Assembly (NCBI GenBank): GCA_937951345.1
Contig: CALFCF010000076.1
Coordinates: 1-64,000, forward strand
Reading direction: 5' to 3'
Source: an uncultured Granulosicoccaceae bacterium
GTDB lineage: Bacteria > Pseudomonadota > Gammaproteobacteria > Granulosicoccales > Granulosicoccaceae
DNA: 64,000 nt
The translations under genes were made by a program, and so were the position numbers. Under the pieces are notes generated by a model, which saw only the letters and a list, made by a program, of their open reading frames with translations, did not search any database and was not told the origin of the DNA. Of this stretch, positions 36,912 through 45,553 are shown one piece after another. Position 1 is the first letter of the stretch, and every line of letters starts with the position of its first letter.

Positions 36912-37317
36912 TGTTTAACGCTTTTGTGTTCTGGTTTGCTTTTGCGTTGAAAGTGCTTGTCTCTGCGTTTTCATAACATCAATCGATGATTTTCATCGCA
37001 ATTATCATCTATCAATTTTCATCGGTGAAACCATTCCACCGTGTATCTGTCCTACCTGTCAGAATATTGACGAATTAATCTGATCGCGCCGGAATCTTAT
37101 TGCCCTGGCTGTGCGTAGAACATATCTTGTCATTTCTTGTTTTATTGCTGCTGCATAGCGGACTGTGCGGCGAGTCTCAGGCGGGCAAGGCCAACGAATA
37201 GCGTCAATTTGTCATAACAAGCAACTACGTGATGAACCACTAGTCCGTCTTTTGTTGACGAGCTTACATTACGAAAGGTATATTGAATTTGACTTCAAGA
37301 GAAACCTGTACATCAGA
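36912..37317. other. Intergenic region, no gene seen
   Basis: About 400 bp between the Fic-like gene and the next ORF. The only structure noted is a repeated TTTTCATCG (near 36988 and 37015) within an AT-rich stretch containing ATCATCTATC. Open frames crossing the region lack ribosome sites. Confidence 0.5.
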
Positions 37318-37992
37318 ATGAACCCGTACCTCTTCATAGGCATCGTATCCTTCAGCATTGCGCTTTGTGCTGCAATGGTGACGGCGCTTGTCTTGGCGGG
37401 AACTCCGGCGTTGCAGGCTATCGGTCTCGTTTATGCATCAATGCTGCTCGCGATGTTGACGATGCAACAACGTGCCTGTCAGGGATGCAACCCTACGGCC
37501 AACGCGAAAGTGGCCAATAGAAGAAGGCGCGGACCGTACCAGTACGTTAAATCTGATAGTGCCGACAGCACCAGTGGCGAAGTCGTCAAAAGCAGCGCAA
37601 TGAGCGCTACTGCGTTGGGGTCAAGTAACAATGCCGGTCAATCGATGACCAGCCGCAGGTCCACCAGCTCACGTGTCAACGTAAATACCAGCGATGCCAG
37701 CGCGTTAGCCCGCAAAAGTGTAGACGAAAGCCTTGGCGAGAATACAGCAAGTGAACCACCGAAACTGGTAATGGCATCTGTTACGAATCTATTTGACCAC
37801 ACAGCGTCGAATTCAGCTGTCAGCGCAGTACCTGATATTGTCACCAGGTCTGTACCTGTGTTTCCAACCGCATCAATTGTTCGCTTACAACCCGTAGTTC
37901 CGTATGCTCACGCAGCGCGATCGCACAATCGACGATACAGTCGTTCTAATGCCGTTAGGAAGATAACGGCTGGACGTGCAGGTCAGCAGTAA
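37318..37992 (+). CDS. Hypothetical membrane protein with polar Ser-rich tail
   Basis: Not recognised. From ATG 37318 the 224-residue product has two hydrophobic helices in the first 50 residues (LFIGIVSFSIALCAAMVTALVLAG and AIGLVYASMLLAMLTM). A CQGC motif and a long Ser/Thr/Asn-rich, basic tail without obvious domains follow. The frame is open back to 37165, but the upstream part is not hydrophobic and has no ribosome site. The tail probably lies in the cytoplasm and is disordered. It precedes, convergently, the membrane/coiled-coil gene at 38025, which has the same overall design of two N-terminal spans and a long tail. Confidence 0.5.
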   Translation: MNPYLFIGIVSFSIALCAAMVTALVLAGTPALQAIGLVYASMLLAMLTMQQRACQGCNPTANAKVANRRRRGPYQYVKSDSADSTSGEVVKSSAMSATALGSSNNAGQSMTSRRSTSSRVNVNTSDASALARKSVDESLGENTASEPPKLVMASVTNLFDHTASNSAVSAVPDIVTRSVPVFPTASIVRLQPVVPYAHAARSHNRRYSRSNAVRKITAGRAGQQ

Positions 37993-38024
37993 CCACTTAA
38001 AGCAAGAACTAAAGCAAAAACGGA

Positions 38025-39803
38025 CTAACTTTCCTTACTGGTTTTAATGCTTTTACGAGCTTGCGTACCGGCTACCTGAGAATTCCGCATTCTTCTGGGA
38101 GATTGAAGAATACGGAAGCCTTTTCCTTCGAGATCTACATCAGACATTGATTCGAGTTGTCTGCGAAGTTCGATATTTTTCTGCTTCTCTCGCTCCAATG
38201 AACGCAACAGGTTGCTGGTGGTGTTATTCTGAAGATCGATTTCTGTGCGCATATCGTCCATTTTACGTTGCACGCGTTCACGTGCCTCGACCGAACGACG
38301 CGCGAAATTGACTGCCTTGCGTGCCGTTAACAATGCCTTTGTTCGCGCATCAATGTTTCGACGCACTTCAGTCCTGGCTTGTAGCATTGAGTCCTTAGCG
38401 GTAGCGAGCTTGTGCTCAATGACAGCGCGAGCCTCAGTTTCCCGCAGAAGCTTGTTTTCGGCTTTGGCAGTCATTTGGATTTGCTGTTGCAATTGCTCTT
38501 CAAGCCTGGAAAGTTTGTCTGCTTGCGCAGATAACGACTGAGAGCTTTCAACGCCTGCATTTGCCAGCGCTCTGCGCGTAATCCGCAGGTTTTTCTCAAT
38601 TTCCAGTTTTTTATCTGTCTGTGTCTGCAATTCGTTCTGCAGCTTCGTGATAGTTTCAGTGTGCGACGAACTGGCTGACGCGTATTCTGATTCAACAGTT
38701 GCCAGTGCCTGGCGTGCTGTTTCAAGGTTCTTCTGTGCTTCCTGACGCAAGTGAATTTGCTGGCGCAGAAGCTCACCGGATTGCGTGATGAACTCGTTAC
38801 GTTGTTCGTCGAGATTCTCTTTACTGCTTAATGTGTCAGCAGTGTTCTCTTCGTTGATGACGGCGACTTCAGCACCCGGCGAATGTGCGGTTGCGTTTAG
38901 TTGATTGGTACATGCAGTAAACGCAGCTTCGAACGCATTGTCGTAACTTTCAAGATCCAGCTGTTCAGTTTCGAAGTTGTTTGCTGTTTCCGTTGGCTGC
39001 TCATTGCCGGTGGTATCTGCCGCCACTGTTTGTTGAGCGCTGCAAGCGTCGAAAGCCTGATCGAATGCCTGGTTGTATTCAGTGTTTTCCCAGCCTGGTG
39101 ACGAGTCTGTGGAAATAAAGTCTGTGACGCGCGGTGATTCAATAGTGGAATCTGCAGTGTCAATTTCAACGTCTGTGAGCTCTAGAGTTGAATCGAACAA
39201 CAGGGTTTCTTCCATTTCATATTGTATTGATTCTTCCTGCTGATCAGCTAAGTCATTTTCAGAACTTTCAGCATTGGCTTCGAATATTGCTTCAGCCTGC
39301 TCGAGTGAATTTTGCTCAGCACTGTCGGAAATACCATCGTGCACATTGTCTATATTGCTCGTAGTGCATGTGTTGTAGGCATCATCGAACGCTTCGTTGT
39401 ACCGTGCCTGATCTAACGGGGCTATCGAAAAACTGTCCGTTACCTGTCCGTTCATTGCTTCTGTCATCTCGAATTCAAGTGAATCAAAATCATGCTTGGC
39501 AATACTGGATTGTGTTTTTCTACCGGAGATCGCCCTGATACATAGTGTCAACGCCAGACCTGCGAAAACTGTCAGAACCGGTGCGAATTCCGATAGAAAG
39601 GTTGTTTGGGTTGGTGATACAACCAGAATACTTAATGCCGCCAGTGTCGCGACGATTGCGCCAAGGTTGGAGCCTAGTGACCAGCGATTCTGCCGGTTGG
39701 GGTTTTCTGGTTTTCGCCAGGCATTCAGGCTTCTGCTGGTTAGTATGAAAACCAGGTATCCGGTAGCTAGCGGTAACAGGAATCGAATGGCTATGTCAGT
39801 CAT
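38025..39803 (-). CDS. Membrane-anchored coiled-coil protein with three Cys-motif repeats
   Basis: Not recognised. 592 residues: a first hydrophobic segment at 6-22, two more at about 46-62 and 73-93, an acidic region (about 105-330) and a long coiled coil (about 335-570, HLRQEAQKNLETARQAL onward) ending in a basic tail. The acidic region contains three copies of Y-[ND]-x-A-F-[DE]-x-A-[YF]-x-x-C-[TS], at 135-147, 243-255 and 287-299. The spacing and conservation imply a short functional repeat such as a helical binding or metal/disulfide motif. It resembles structural or tethering proteins in design only. No homologue is claimed. No partner gene is within 200 bp upstream. Confidence 0.65.
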   Translation of the reverse strand: MTDIAIRFLLPLATGYLVFILTSRSLNAWRKPENPNRQNRWSLGSNLGAIVATLAALSILVVSPTQTTFLSEFAPVLTVFAGLALTLCIRAISGRKTQSSIAKHDFDSLEFEMTEAMNGQVTDSFSIAPLDQARYNEAFDDAYNTCTTSNIDNVHDGISDSAEQNSLEQAEAIFEANAESSENDLADQQEESIQYEMEETLLFDSTLELTDVEIDTADSTIESPRVTDFISTDSSPGWENTEYNQAFDQAFDACSAQQTVAADTTGNEQPTETANNFETEQLDLESYDNAFEAAFTACTNQLNATAHSPGAEVAVINEENTADTLSSKENLDEQRNEFITQSGELLRQQIHLRQEAQKNLETARQALATVESEYASASSSHTETITKLQNELQTQTDKKLEIEKNLRITRRALANAGVESSQSLSAQADKLSRLEEQLQQQIQMTAKAENKLLRETEARAVIEHKLATAKDSMLQARTEVRRNIDARTKALLTARKAVNFARRSVEARERVQRKMDDMRTEIDLQNNTTSNLLRSLEREKQKNIELRRQLESMSDVDLEGKGFRILQSPRRMRNSQVAGTQARKSIKTSKES

Positions 39804-40581
39804 GGTGTCGTCAAAAACGGTTTAAACTGTGATCCAGACAGCAAAATCCTTGCCTGGTCGGCAGTAATGTGCCAAAACCGACCAACGGTAAAAACCAAAT
39901 GTATTAATATATTAATTCTGTGACTGATCAATAGTCGGCGCCGGTTCGGCAGTAACGAGTGCTCAGGTGAATAGAACTGGTTGTACAGCGACATAAACCG
40001 GTCTTGTAACTGACTGCACCTCAAAACTAGGCCAAAGTACAGTTCGAGTCAGACTATCCCGATAGTTGCAAAGCGAAGTGAAGTGATTGAGCTGACACGA
40101 GACAGTTGTATAACTGATTAAGCTGTTTGCTGAGTAGCGATATCGAGTGTCATATCCGTAGAGTTACGGTCGTTGGTATACGGATTTACATTTCCAGTAG
40201 TCAATGGCACGGTCTCACATGGGCCAGCCTTTTCCACGGACACCCGTGAATTGGCTAAGCGACGACTGGAGCGGTATCCAGGGACATTGTTGTTCGTGTG
40301 AATGACGTTCCGATGGTTTTCAGCAGGTGTGAGATTACCGGCCCTCGCTGTATGCGGTAGATTGTTTTTTGCGATAGATCACAGCTGCTAAACTTTCGTT
40401 TAACGGCGAGGTAGCTGGTTGTCGCATCTGACGCAGGTAACAGCGAAAAGCACGCGCGGACATGCATGTTAGTATTATGCTATAACAGGTGGATACGAAC
40501 AGCTTGACTGTTATTGATTAGATGGCTGTATACAAGGCAGCTGCATATAGGGCAGTTGTATAGTTGTGAATAGATCATCAG
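39804..40581. other. Long intergenic region with an AT-rich palindrome
   Basis: About 780 bp without a convincing gene. ATTAATATATTAAT (39903-39916) is a perfect 14-bp palindrome about 100 bp upstream of the minus-strand coiled-coil gene and could be an operator. Short overlapping duplications such as CAGCTGCATA/CAGTTGTATA occur near 40540-40565. The open frames seen here are out of frame with any homology. Confidence 0.45.
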
Positions 40582-40836
40582 GTGCGACGATTGGGCAAAC
40601 AATCGTGCCGTGAAACGTTGGCATTTTGTTGTAATGGTATGAATGCACGCACGGAATATCGAGAAATGTACGCGAAAGCGGAGAGTCTGGAGCCGATTCC
40701 TGGACCGACTCGCAACCCGATTGCGTCCAGTTCAGTAGTTGGCCATCGCCATAGCCATAGTACTCTGCGGGAAAAATACCGATCGGTAGAACGACAAAAT
40801 TCTCTCAAATTAGTTAGTCACGTCAATCAATCCGGG

Positions 40837-41502
40837 TTGTACAGCCGGGTCTGTTCTATCATAAAGTTACTGCGTGGCTGCGCTGAAACCAAAAATTCTT
40901 TTCTAACCCCTGCGTTACCACAAACCTCGATCATTACTGCGGCAGTACTCTTGTCAGCGAGTGCGATGGCGACTGAAAACCCGTTGCTGTCGTACCATGC
41001 ATCGAAGGAAATTTCTGTTAACGACTGGATTGCTTACGATAAAACCACGTCCTTGTCAGACGGCACTCAGCTGTTTCAATACGTCGCAGAGGTCTCGGCA
41101 GAAATTGATGGAGACACAAAGCCTGCCGGACTTGATCCGGTTATCCGTTTCAGCTTTATTCCGCGCTTCAACTGCACACCAATTATATCTGTTGTGTCGC
41201 CAACGGACTCCAAGCCAGGTGATGAGCGCAGGGCTCAATTACTGACAGCCCTGAGTGCTCTGAAGTTTTCTATCGATGGTTCGCTGATAGAGTTCCCGGT
41301 TTTAACTGAAAGTCAGTCGGAAGTTGTCGCTGCACACTATGACACAAACCTGGAGCGCAGGAAGACACTTCGCCTGTTGATTGAAGTCGGGCGAAAGTCC
41401 GTCGTTTCCATTACGGGATTTGGTGATTTTGAGTTCTCTTTGATAGGATCAATGCGGGCGATCGAGAGATCGCGGGAACGTTGCGCCAACCACACTGTTT
41501 AG
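40837..41502 (+). CDS. Putative exported protein of unknown function
   Basis: Not recognised. The frame is open from GTG 40582, but a signal-peptide-like segment (TSIITAAVLLSASAMA, cleavage before TENP) lies only at about 40930-40977. The TTG at 40837 gives a sensible 42-residue leader, although no start has a clear ribosome site. The mature domain of about 180 residues is mixed alpha/beta (WIAYDKTTSLSDGTQLFQYVAEV, VIRFSFIPRFNCTPIISVV, VVSITGFGDFEFSLIGSM). It has a pair of Cys residues that could be linked in the periplasm. It is convergent with the two-gene DjlA-like unit. Composition supports a real gene; function is unknown. Confidence 0.5.
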   Translation: MYSRVCSIIKLLRGCAETKNSFLTPALPQTSIITAAVLLSASAMATENPLLSYHASKEISVNDWIAYDKTTSLSDGTQLFQYVAEVSAEIDGDTKPAGLDPVIRFSFIPRFNCTPIISVVSPTDSKPGDERRAQLLTALSALKFSIDGSLIEFPVLTESQSEVVAAHYDTNLERRKTLRLLIEVGRKSVVSITGFGDFEFSLIGSMRAIERSRERCANHTV

Positions 41503-41559
41503 CTGCTGCTGTCATTGATGCTGTACCCATTGCGGGATTAAGCAGCAACACTTTCCAGC

Positions 41560-41886
41560 CTATTTGAATTCTACCAGCCGTCGCGACCAGTGATTGGTAT
41601 CCTTGAATTGATTGCTGATTTTCTTGCCCCGTAACCTGCGTCCGCCAGCCTTACCTTCCGCTTGCGCGGCGTAATCTTCCTCAACCAGCCGTTGGTGTGT
41701 CATTGCCAGCGCTTTGAACTGTACGTGCATTTGCCGGTATGAGTTGGCACGTTCCCGGTTTAGCAGTACATCCGATGCTTCCTGAGCCAGGAAGGGGTCG
41801 CTTTCGCGCAATTCATTGCAAGCGTTTATTACCGACGCTGGCTCGGAATCAGCACCAATACCAAGTAACGTAAAAAGATTGATCAT
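41560..41886 (-). CDS. Small J-like protein without HPD, partner of the DjlA-like gene
   Basis: 108 residues starting INLFTLLGIGADSEPASVINACNEL, which resembles helices I and II of a J domain. The HPD tripeptide is absent and the sequence diverges after LLNRERANSYRQM. The C-terminus is basic (GGRRLRGKKISNQF). It overlaps the stop of the upstream gene by four bases (ATGA), so the two are coupled. Since the upstream protein also ends in a degenerate J-like domain, the pair may interact with each other or with DnaK without stimulating it. This is an inference from fold-like pattern only. Confidence 0.55.
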   Translation of the reverse strand: MINLFTLLGIGADSEPASVINACNELRESDPFLAQEASDVLLNRERANSYRQMHVQFKALAMTHQRLVEEDYAAQAEGKAGGRRLRGKKISNQFKDTNHWSRRLVEFK

Positions 41887-43595
41887 GATGTCACCTGCAT
41901 TGCGCTGTCCAGCGCAGCATGGTACTTCTCGCGGCTGCGGGCGATGAGTGCACGTTCATGTTCTCCAAGTAGGCTGAAGCGTTCCGGCGAGTGGCGGAAA
42001 TCTGCAAGGCGCCGAATTCGATCGAGCGTTTGGGCGTCAGCACTTTCATCAATTCCTAATAGTTCGTGTGCCGGTGAAAGTTGTTTGTCGGCTGTCGGTT
42101 GTTGATTCCACCACTTCATACGATCAGGACGCGGTATGCTCGGTAACGGTTTGCCGTGTGCCTTACGGTAGCGAAAATCCAGTTGTTCGCTACCGATACC
42201 AATAAAATCGGCGTAATACCTTAGCAGTAAATTCTCAACCGGTTTTACACCACTGCCGTTGACTAGAATCGCCAGCATCATATCCAGGAATGGCATGTAC
42301 TGCTTCGGATCGAGGTGCATTTTCAGCGACAACAGAATGTCATGCAGAACTTCGGGTCGGAAGGACAATACGGCTCGTTTGATTCGAGCGTGATCGTCCA
42401 ACTCATCGGTAGTTGCCAGCGCCTCGGCTAATCCTGGCTTGATGTGTCCGGCTCCGTACCGAACCCAGTAAAGGAACGCTTCCATCGCTGCTCTGGCACC
42501 CTCGTCTTGCGGCAGGTCGTAAAGCCACAGGCCAAATCGAGTCAGTGGTTGTGGTTGCTGTACGGCAGTGGACGCTTGTGCCTGTATTGCGGCAGGAGAA
42601 TCAGATTCACTGTGCAGACTGTTCGCTGCAGCTGTGGACGATGTGATGGCACTGTCGGCAGTACTTCTGTCGTCGGATTCACCCGTTATCGGTTGACTGG
42701 CTGGAGCTGTTGCTTCAGATAATGAGGCTTCATCGAGTGCGATTGTGGCTTCGTGCAGGTCAGCAACGTCGTTAAGGCTATCTGCACCGGGGGATGTTAT
42801 CGAATCCGGTAGGTCGGTAGTAACTTGTGTTTCATCAAGCAAATCCAGCTCGGATGTGCCGGCGGATAAGGTCGAGTCTGTTGTCGCATCCGGTGTTTGC
42901 CCGGTTGACCCGGTTACTTGTTGATTCGGCTTTGCCTCAGTGTCAGCTTGGACAGTGTCCGGTAAGTCAAGCTCACCGAAATCCAGAGGATCGTTTTTCT
43001 CTGGCGTGTGCAGGTTCTGTGAAGTCGGAGCTTCGGAGTATACGGCACGTTTACGATCTGCAGCGGTTGCCATAAGAAAAAACGGCAACAGACAAATTGC
43101 AGCAACGCCAGCCAGTAACCACACAAAGTAACGCCCGACAAATTCCAGCTGCGCAGCATCGAGATAAGATTCCAGTGTATTTTTCAATCCACCGGGTAGC
43201 CACTGGGGCAGAGTATTTGTGCTGCCTGATTCTTGCGCAGACCCTGTACTTACTTGCGTTTGAGTTGATTGTGTTGCGGGTTGCTCAGGACTTGTTGTGT
43301 CGCTTACGATTTGCGAACTCTCCGCAGACAATAAATCGTTGTCTGTCGCGATAGTTTGCGGTCGCGAGATTATGCGGGGTTGATCGTTGTTAGCGTTTGA
43401 GTTGGTGTCGTTGGCTGTTACTGATTGTGCCAGCATCAATGCTGCAGAATCGGTTTGGCTGAGTGCTAATGCTGAATTGAAAGTACCCAGACTCAGGTTC
43501 AGGCCCAGACCCAACGCGCATGCGAATGCGAAATTGAAATCGAGTGCAATTCCCGGCAGCTTTTTTCGTAAGCAAATGTGCACTAATTGATTCAT
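41883..43595 (-). CDS. DjlA-like membrane protein (TM, TerB-like, degenerate J-like domain)
   Basis: 570 residues from ATG 43595 (a longer start at 43643 adds 16). Order: a signal-anchor-like N-terminus, a Ser/Thr/Gln-rich linker, a transmembrane helix (FVWLLAGVAAICLLPFFLM), a long acidic low-complexity region and then a helical TerB-like domain (MEAFLYWVRYGAGHI to FRYRKAHGK). The C-terminal 60 residues (AHELLGIDESADAQTLDRIRRLA) look like a J domain. This is the layout of DjlA co-chaperones with a greatly enlarged linker. Where J domains have HPD, this one has HSP (in FRHSPERF), so DnaK stimulation is doubtful. Overlaps the downstream J-like gene by four bases. Confidence 0.6.
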   Translation of the reverse strand: MNQLVHICLRKKLPGIALDFNFAFACALGLGLNLSLGTFNSALALSQTDSAALMLAQSVTANDTNSNANNDQPRIISRPQTIATDNDLLSAESSQIVSDTTSPEQPATQSTQTQVSTGSAQESGSTNTLPQWLPGGLKNTLESYLDAAQLEFVGRYFVWLLAGVAAICLLPFFLMATAADRKRAVYSEAPTSQNLHTPEKNDPLDFGELDLPDTVQADTEAKPNQQVTGSTGQTPDATTDSTLSAGTSELDLLDETQVTTDLPDSITSPGADSLNDVADLHEATIALDEASLSEATAPASQPITGESDDRSTADSAITSSTAAANSLHSESDSPAAIQAQASTAVQQPQPLTRFGLWLYDLPQDEGARAAMEAFLYWVRYGAGHIKPGLAEALATTDELDDHARIKRAVLSFRPEVLHDILLSLKMHLDPKQYMPFLDMMLAILVNGSGVKPVENLLLRYYADFIGIGSEQLDFRYRKAHGKPLPSIPRPDRMKWWNQQPTADKQLSPAHELLGIDESADAQTLDRIRRLADFRHSPERFSLLGEHERALIARSREKYHAALDSAMQVTS

Positions 43596-43643
43596 CCTGA
43601 AACCGATTCCTGGTGAATCGATAGCTAGTAAGACTTGAAACAT

Positions 43644-44443
43644 ACGTTGTGTTGTTAAATTTTCGCACTCCCTAACTGGCGTGATGACAGCAGTTTGGGA
43701 TAGTGGGTGTCATCGCATTCGACGCGTACGCTGCCTGAAACAAAACCCGTGTCTAACCTACGCCTTCGCTTAAATCTTCACCCGGAGGTGTAGACTAGGC
43801 CACACCATCTTCCGGGCGCACCTGTCGCCAATGATCAGCGACTGGTAAAACAAGCAGTTAGCGACTGCGTAGTAATAACAGGCAGTTTATAGAGGAATAG
43901 TTAAACTCACCAGATCTGACTGCAAAAGTAGGTGTCAAATGCGAAAAAAAGAGCCTTTTACAGGCAATCAGCGCTCCGTTCTGTGACGAAGTTCTGACGC
44001 TCGAGCTGTCCGATCCGGCGCACGGGCGCGCGTTGGAGAACCTGTTGAGGGGTGTGTCGCTTAGCGCAAAGGCCGTTCGTGCGTGCCAGCGTGGATGTGC
44101 CGGTTAGCGGGATCGTGCTGTTGCGCCTGTCCTGCGCTCGATACCGACGTGCGATTTACCCACTGGTAGCGTATTTCTGCCGCCACGACCAGTAAACCTA
44201 GGATGAAAAACATAGTCATACATTGTTATCGTCAACAGCGGCTTCAGCTACAGTAGGGTCTTGATATTTGTGAGACAGTAGAAGCCGAAACCGGCATCAA
44301 GACGCAACAGTTTGCGTGAGTGATTTACGTGCATGATTTACTTGAAGGCGTTATTGCTCGCTCGCCAAACACCAGCGGCTTGTTAAGTTTGCACACACGT
44401 CGCACAAGTACCAGCTGTATCTGTAACCAGGAATGACTATTTA
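43644..44443. other. Long intergenic region, possible gene remnant
   Basis: About 800 bp. The only coding-like stretch is a startless open frame at about 43905-44107 (plus) encoding a Leu/Ala/Arg-rich piece (LTLELSDPAHGRALENLL, then RGVSLSAKAVRACQRG); it could be a decayed gene but has no secure homology. The upstream sequence for the rhomboid gene contains no clear promoter by eye. Confidence 0.35.
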
Positions 44444-45157
44444 ATGTTCCCCATCCATGACGAAAATCCGGTAAAGATTATTCCGTATGTCACCTACACA
44501 GTAATGACCATCTGTATAGGTGTATTTCTGTGGCAGGTTACGCGTACACCTGAAGTTCGGCATGGCATCGTCTACGCGTTAGGCGTAACACCGGCTGTTC
44601 TGTTTGACCATCGTGAACTCCCTGAGTCTCTGGTATGGGTACCGGAGTACCTGACTATATTCACATCCATGTTTTTGCACGGCGGGTGGATGCATCTGAT
44701 AGGAAACATGCTCTACCTCTGGGTATTCGGTAACAATATTGAGTCAGCGATGGGGCATGTACGTTATCTGTTGTTTTACCTGCTTTGCGGTGTGGTTGCA
44801 GTTTTTGCACAGGCGCTGCCGGATATGGATTCTCAGGTGCCGATGATCGGGGCAAGTGGTGCGATTTCAGGCGTGCTTGGCGCGTATCTTCTACTTTACC
44901 CGCGTGCGCGCGTGATGATTATCGTACCGATACTGATTATCATTAAAACGTTCCATGTACCGGCCATGTTCGTGCTAGCCGGTTGGTTTCTGATGCAGAT
45001 TGTCAGCTCGGTGGCAACCGCCGGTCAGCAGGGTGGAGTGGCGTTCGGTGCACATATCGGCGGATTTATTGCCGGAATGCTGTTAGTCAGTTTCTTTAAG
45101 CGCAGGGATGTCAGGCTGAGCATACCGTTCGTACATTTTCATCCCTGGAAATCCTGA
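44444..45157 (+). CDS. Rhomboid family intramembrane serine protease
   Basis: A polytopic inner-membrane protease that cleaves transmembrane segments within the bilayer; 237 residues and about six helices. The catalytic Ser138 lies in GASGAISG and the catalytic His204 in GAHIGGF. The conserved HGGWMHLIGNMLYLWVFG (near 79-96) is the rhomboid L1/TM2 signature. ATG 44444 follows CAGGA. The dyad is complete, so an active enzyme is expected; substrates are unknown. It precedes ubiK by 30 bp on the same strand, possibly in one transcript. Confidence 0.93.
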   Translation: MFPIHDENPVKIIPYVTYTVMTICIGVFLWQVTRTPEVRHGIVYALGVTPAVLFDHRELPESLVWVPEYLTIFTSMFLHGGWMHLIGNMLYLWVFGNNIESAMGHVRYLLFYLLCGVVAVFAQALPDMDSQVPMIGASGAISGVLGAYLLLYPRARVMIIVPILIIIKTFHVPAMFVLAGWFLMQIVSSVATAGQQGGVAFGAHIGGFIAGMLLVSFFKRRDVRLSIPFVHFHPWKS

Positions 45158-45196
45158 TATCATGGGGTTGTACAGTCGCTATAACGAATGGTAAGC

Positions 45197-45472
45197 ATGA
45201 GAGATTCTCAACGCCCGGAAAAAGTCATACTGGACAGCATAGAGGAACTTGCTGACCGTCTGGGTGGTTTGTTGCCACCTGCCGCTGTACAAATGAAAAC
45301 GGACTTTGAAAATAACGCTAAAGCCGTGCTTCGAAGCAGGCTTGAAAAAATGGACTTGGTAACGCGTGAAGAATTTGATATCCAGCAACGGGTACTGGAG
45401 AAAACCCGTCAACGCCTCAAACTGCTTGAACAACGACTGGCAGAACTTGAGCAAAAGAAAGGCGAAGGGTAA
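45197..45472 (+). CDS. ubiK: Ubiquinone biosynthesis accessory factor UbiK (BMFP family)
   Basis: Small coiled-coil protein that assists the Ubi complex with UbiJ in aerobic ubiquinone synthesis; the family is also known as YqiC. About 91 residues. The sequence ILDSIEELADRLGGLLP, NAKAVLRSRLEKMDLVTREEFDIQQ and a C-terminal trimeric coiled coil (RQRLKLLEQRLAELEQK) fit the family exactly. The ATG at 45188 would add three residues; 45197 matches the usual start better. It is followed closely by comM, an adjacency often seen in gammaproteobacteria. Confidence 0.9.
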   Translation: MRDSQRPEKVILDSIEELADRLGGLLPPAAVQMKTDFENNAKAVLRSRLEKMDLVTREEFDIQQRVLEKTRQRLKLLEQRLAELEQKKGEG

Positions 45473-45553
45473 TTACTCCGCCTGTCATCCAACCACTGAC
45501 TATCCGCAGCATCGCGCCAGCGTCGGGCTGAATCACGCATCGGGTGATTCCCG

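Noticed and set aside
43905-44107. Startless frame resembling part of a coding sequence
   Set aside because: No start codon or secure homology. A weak likeness to the ComM C-terminus (LSAKA...R) was considered and judged insufficient.
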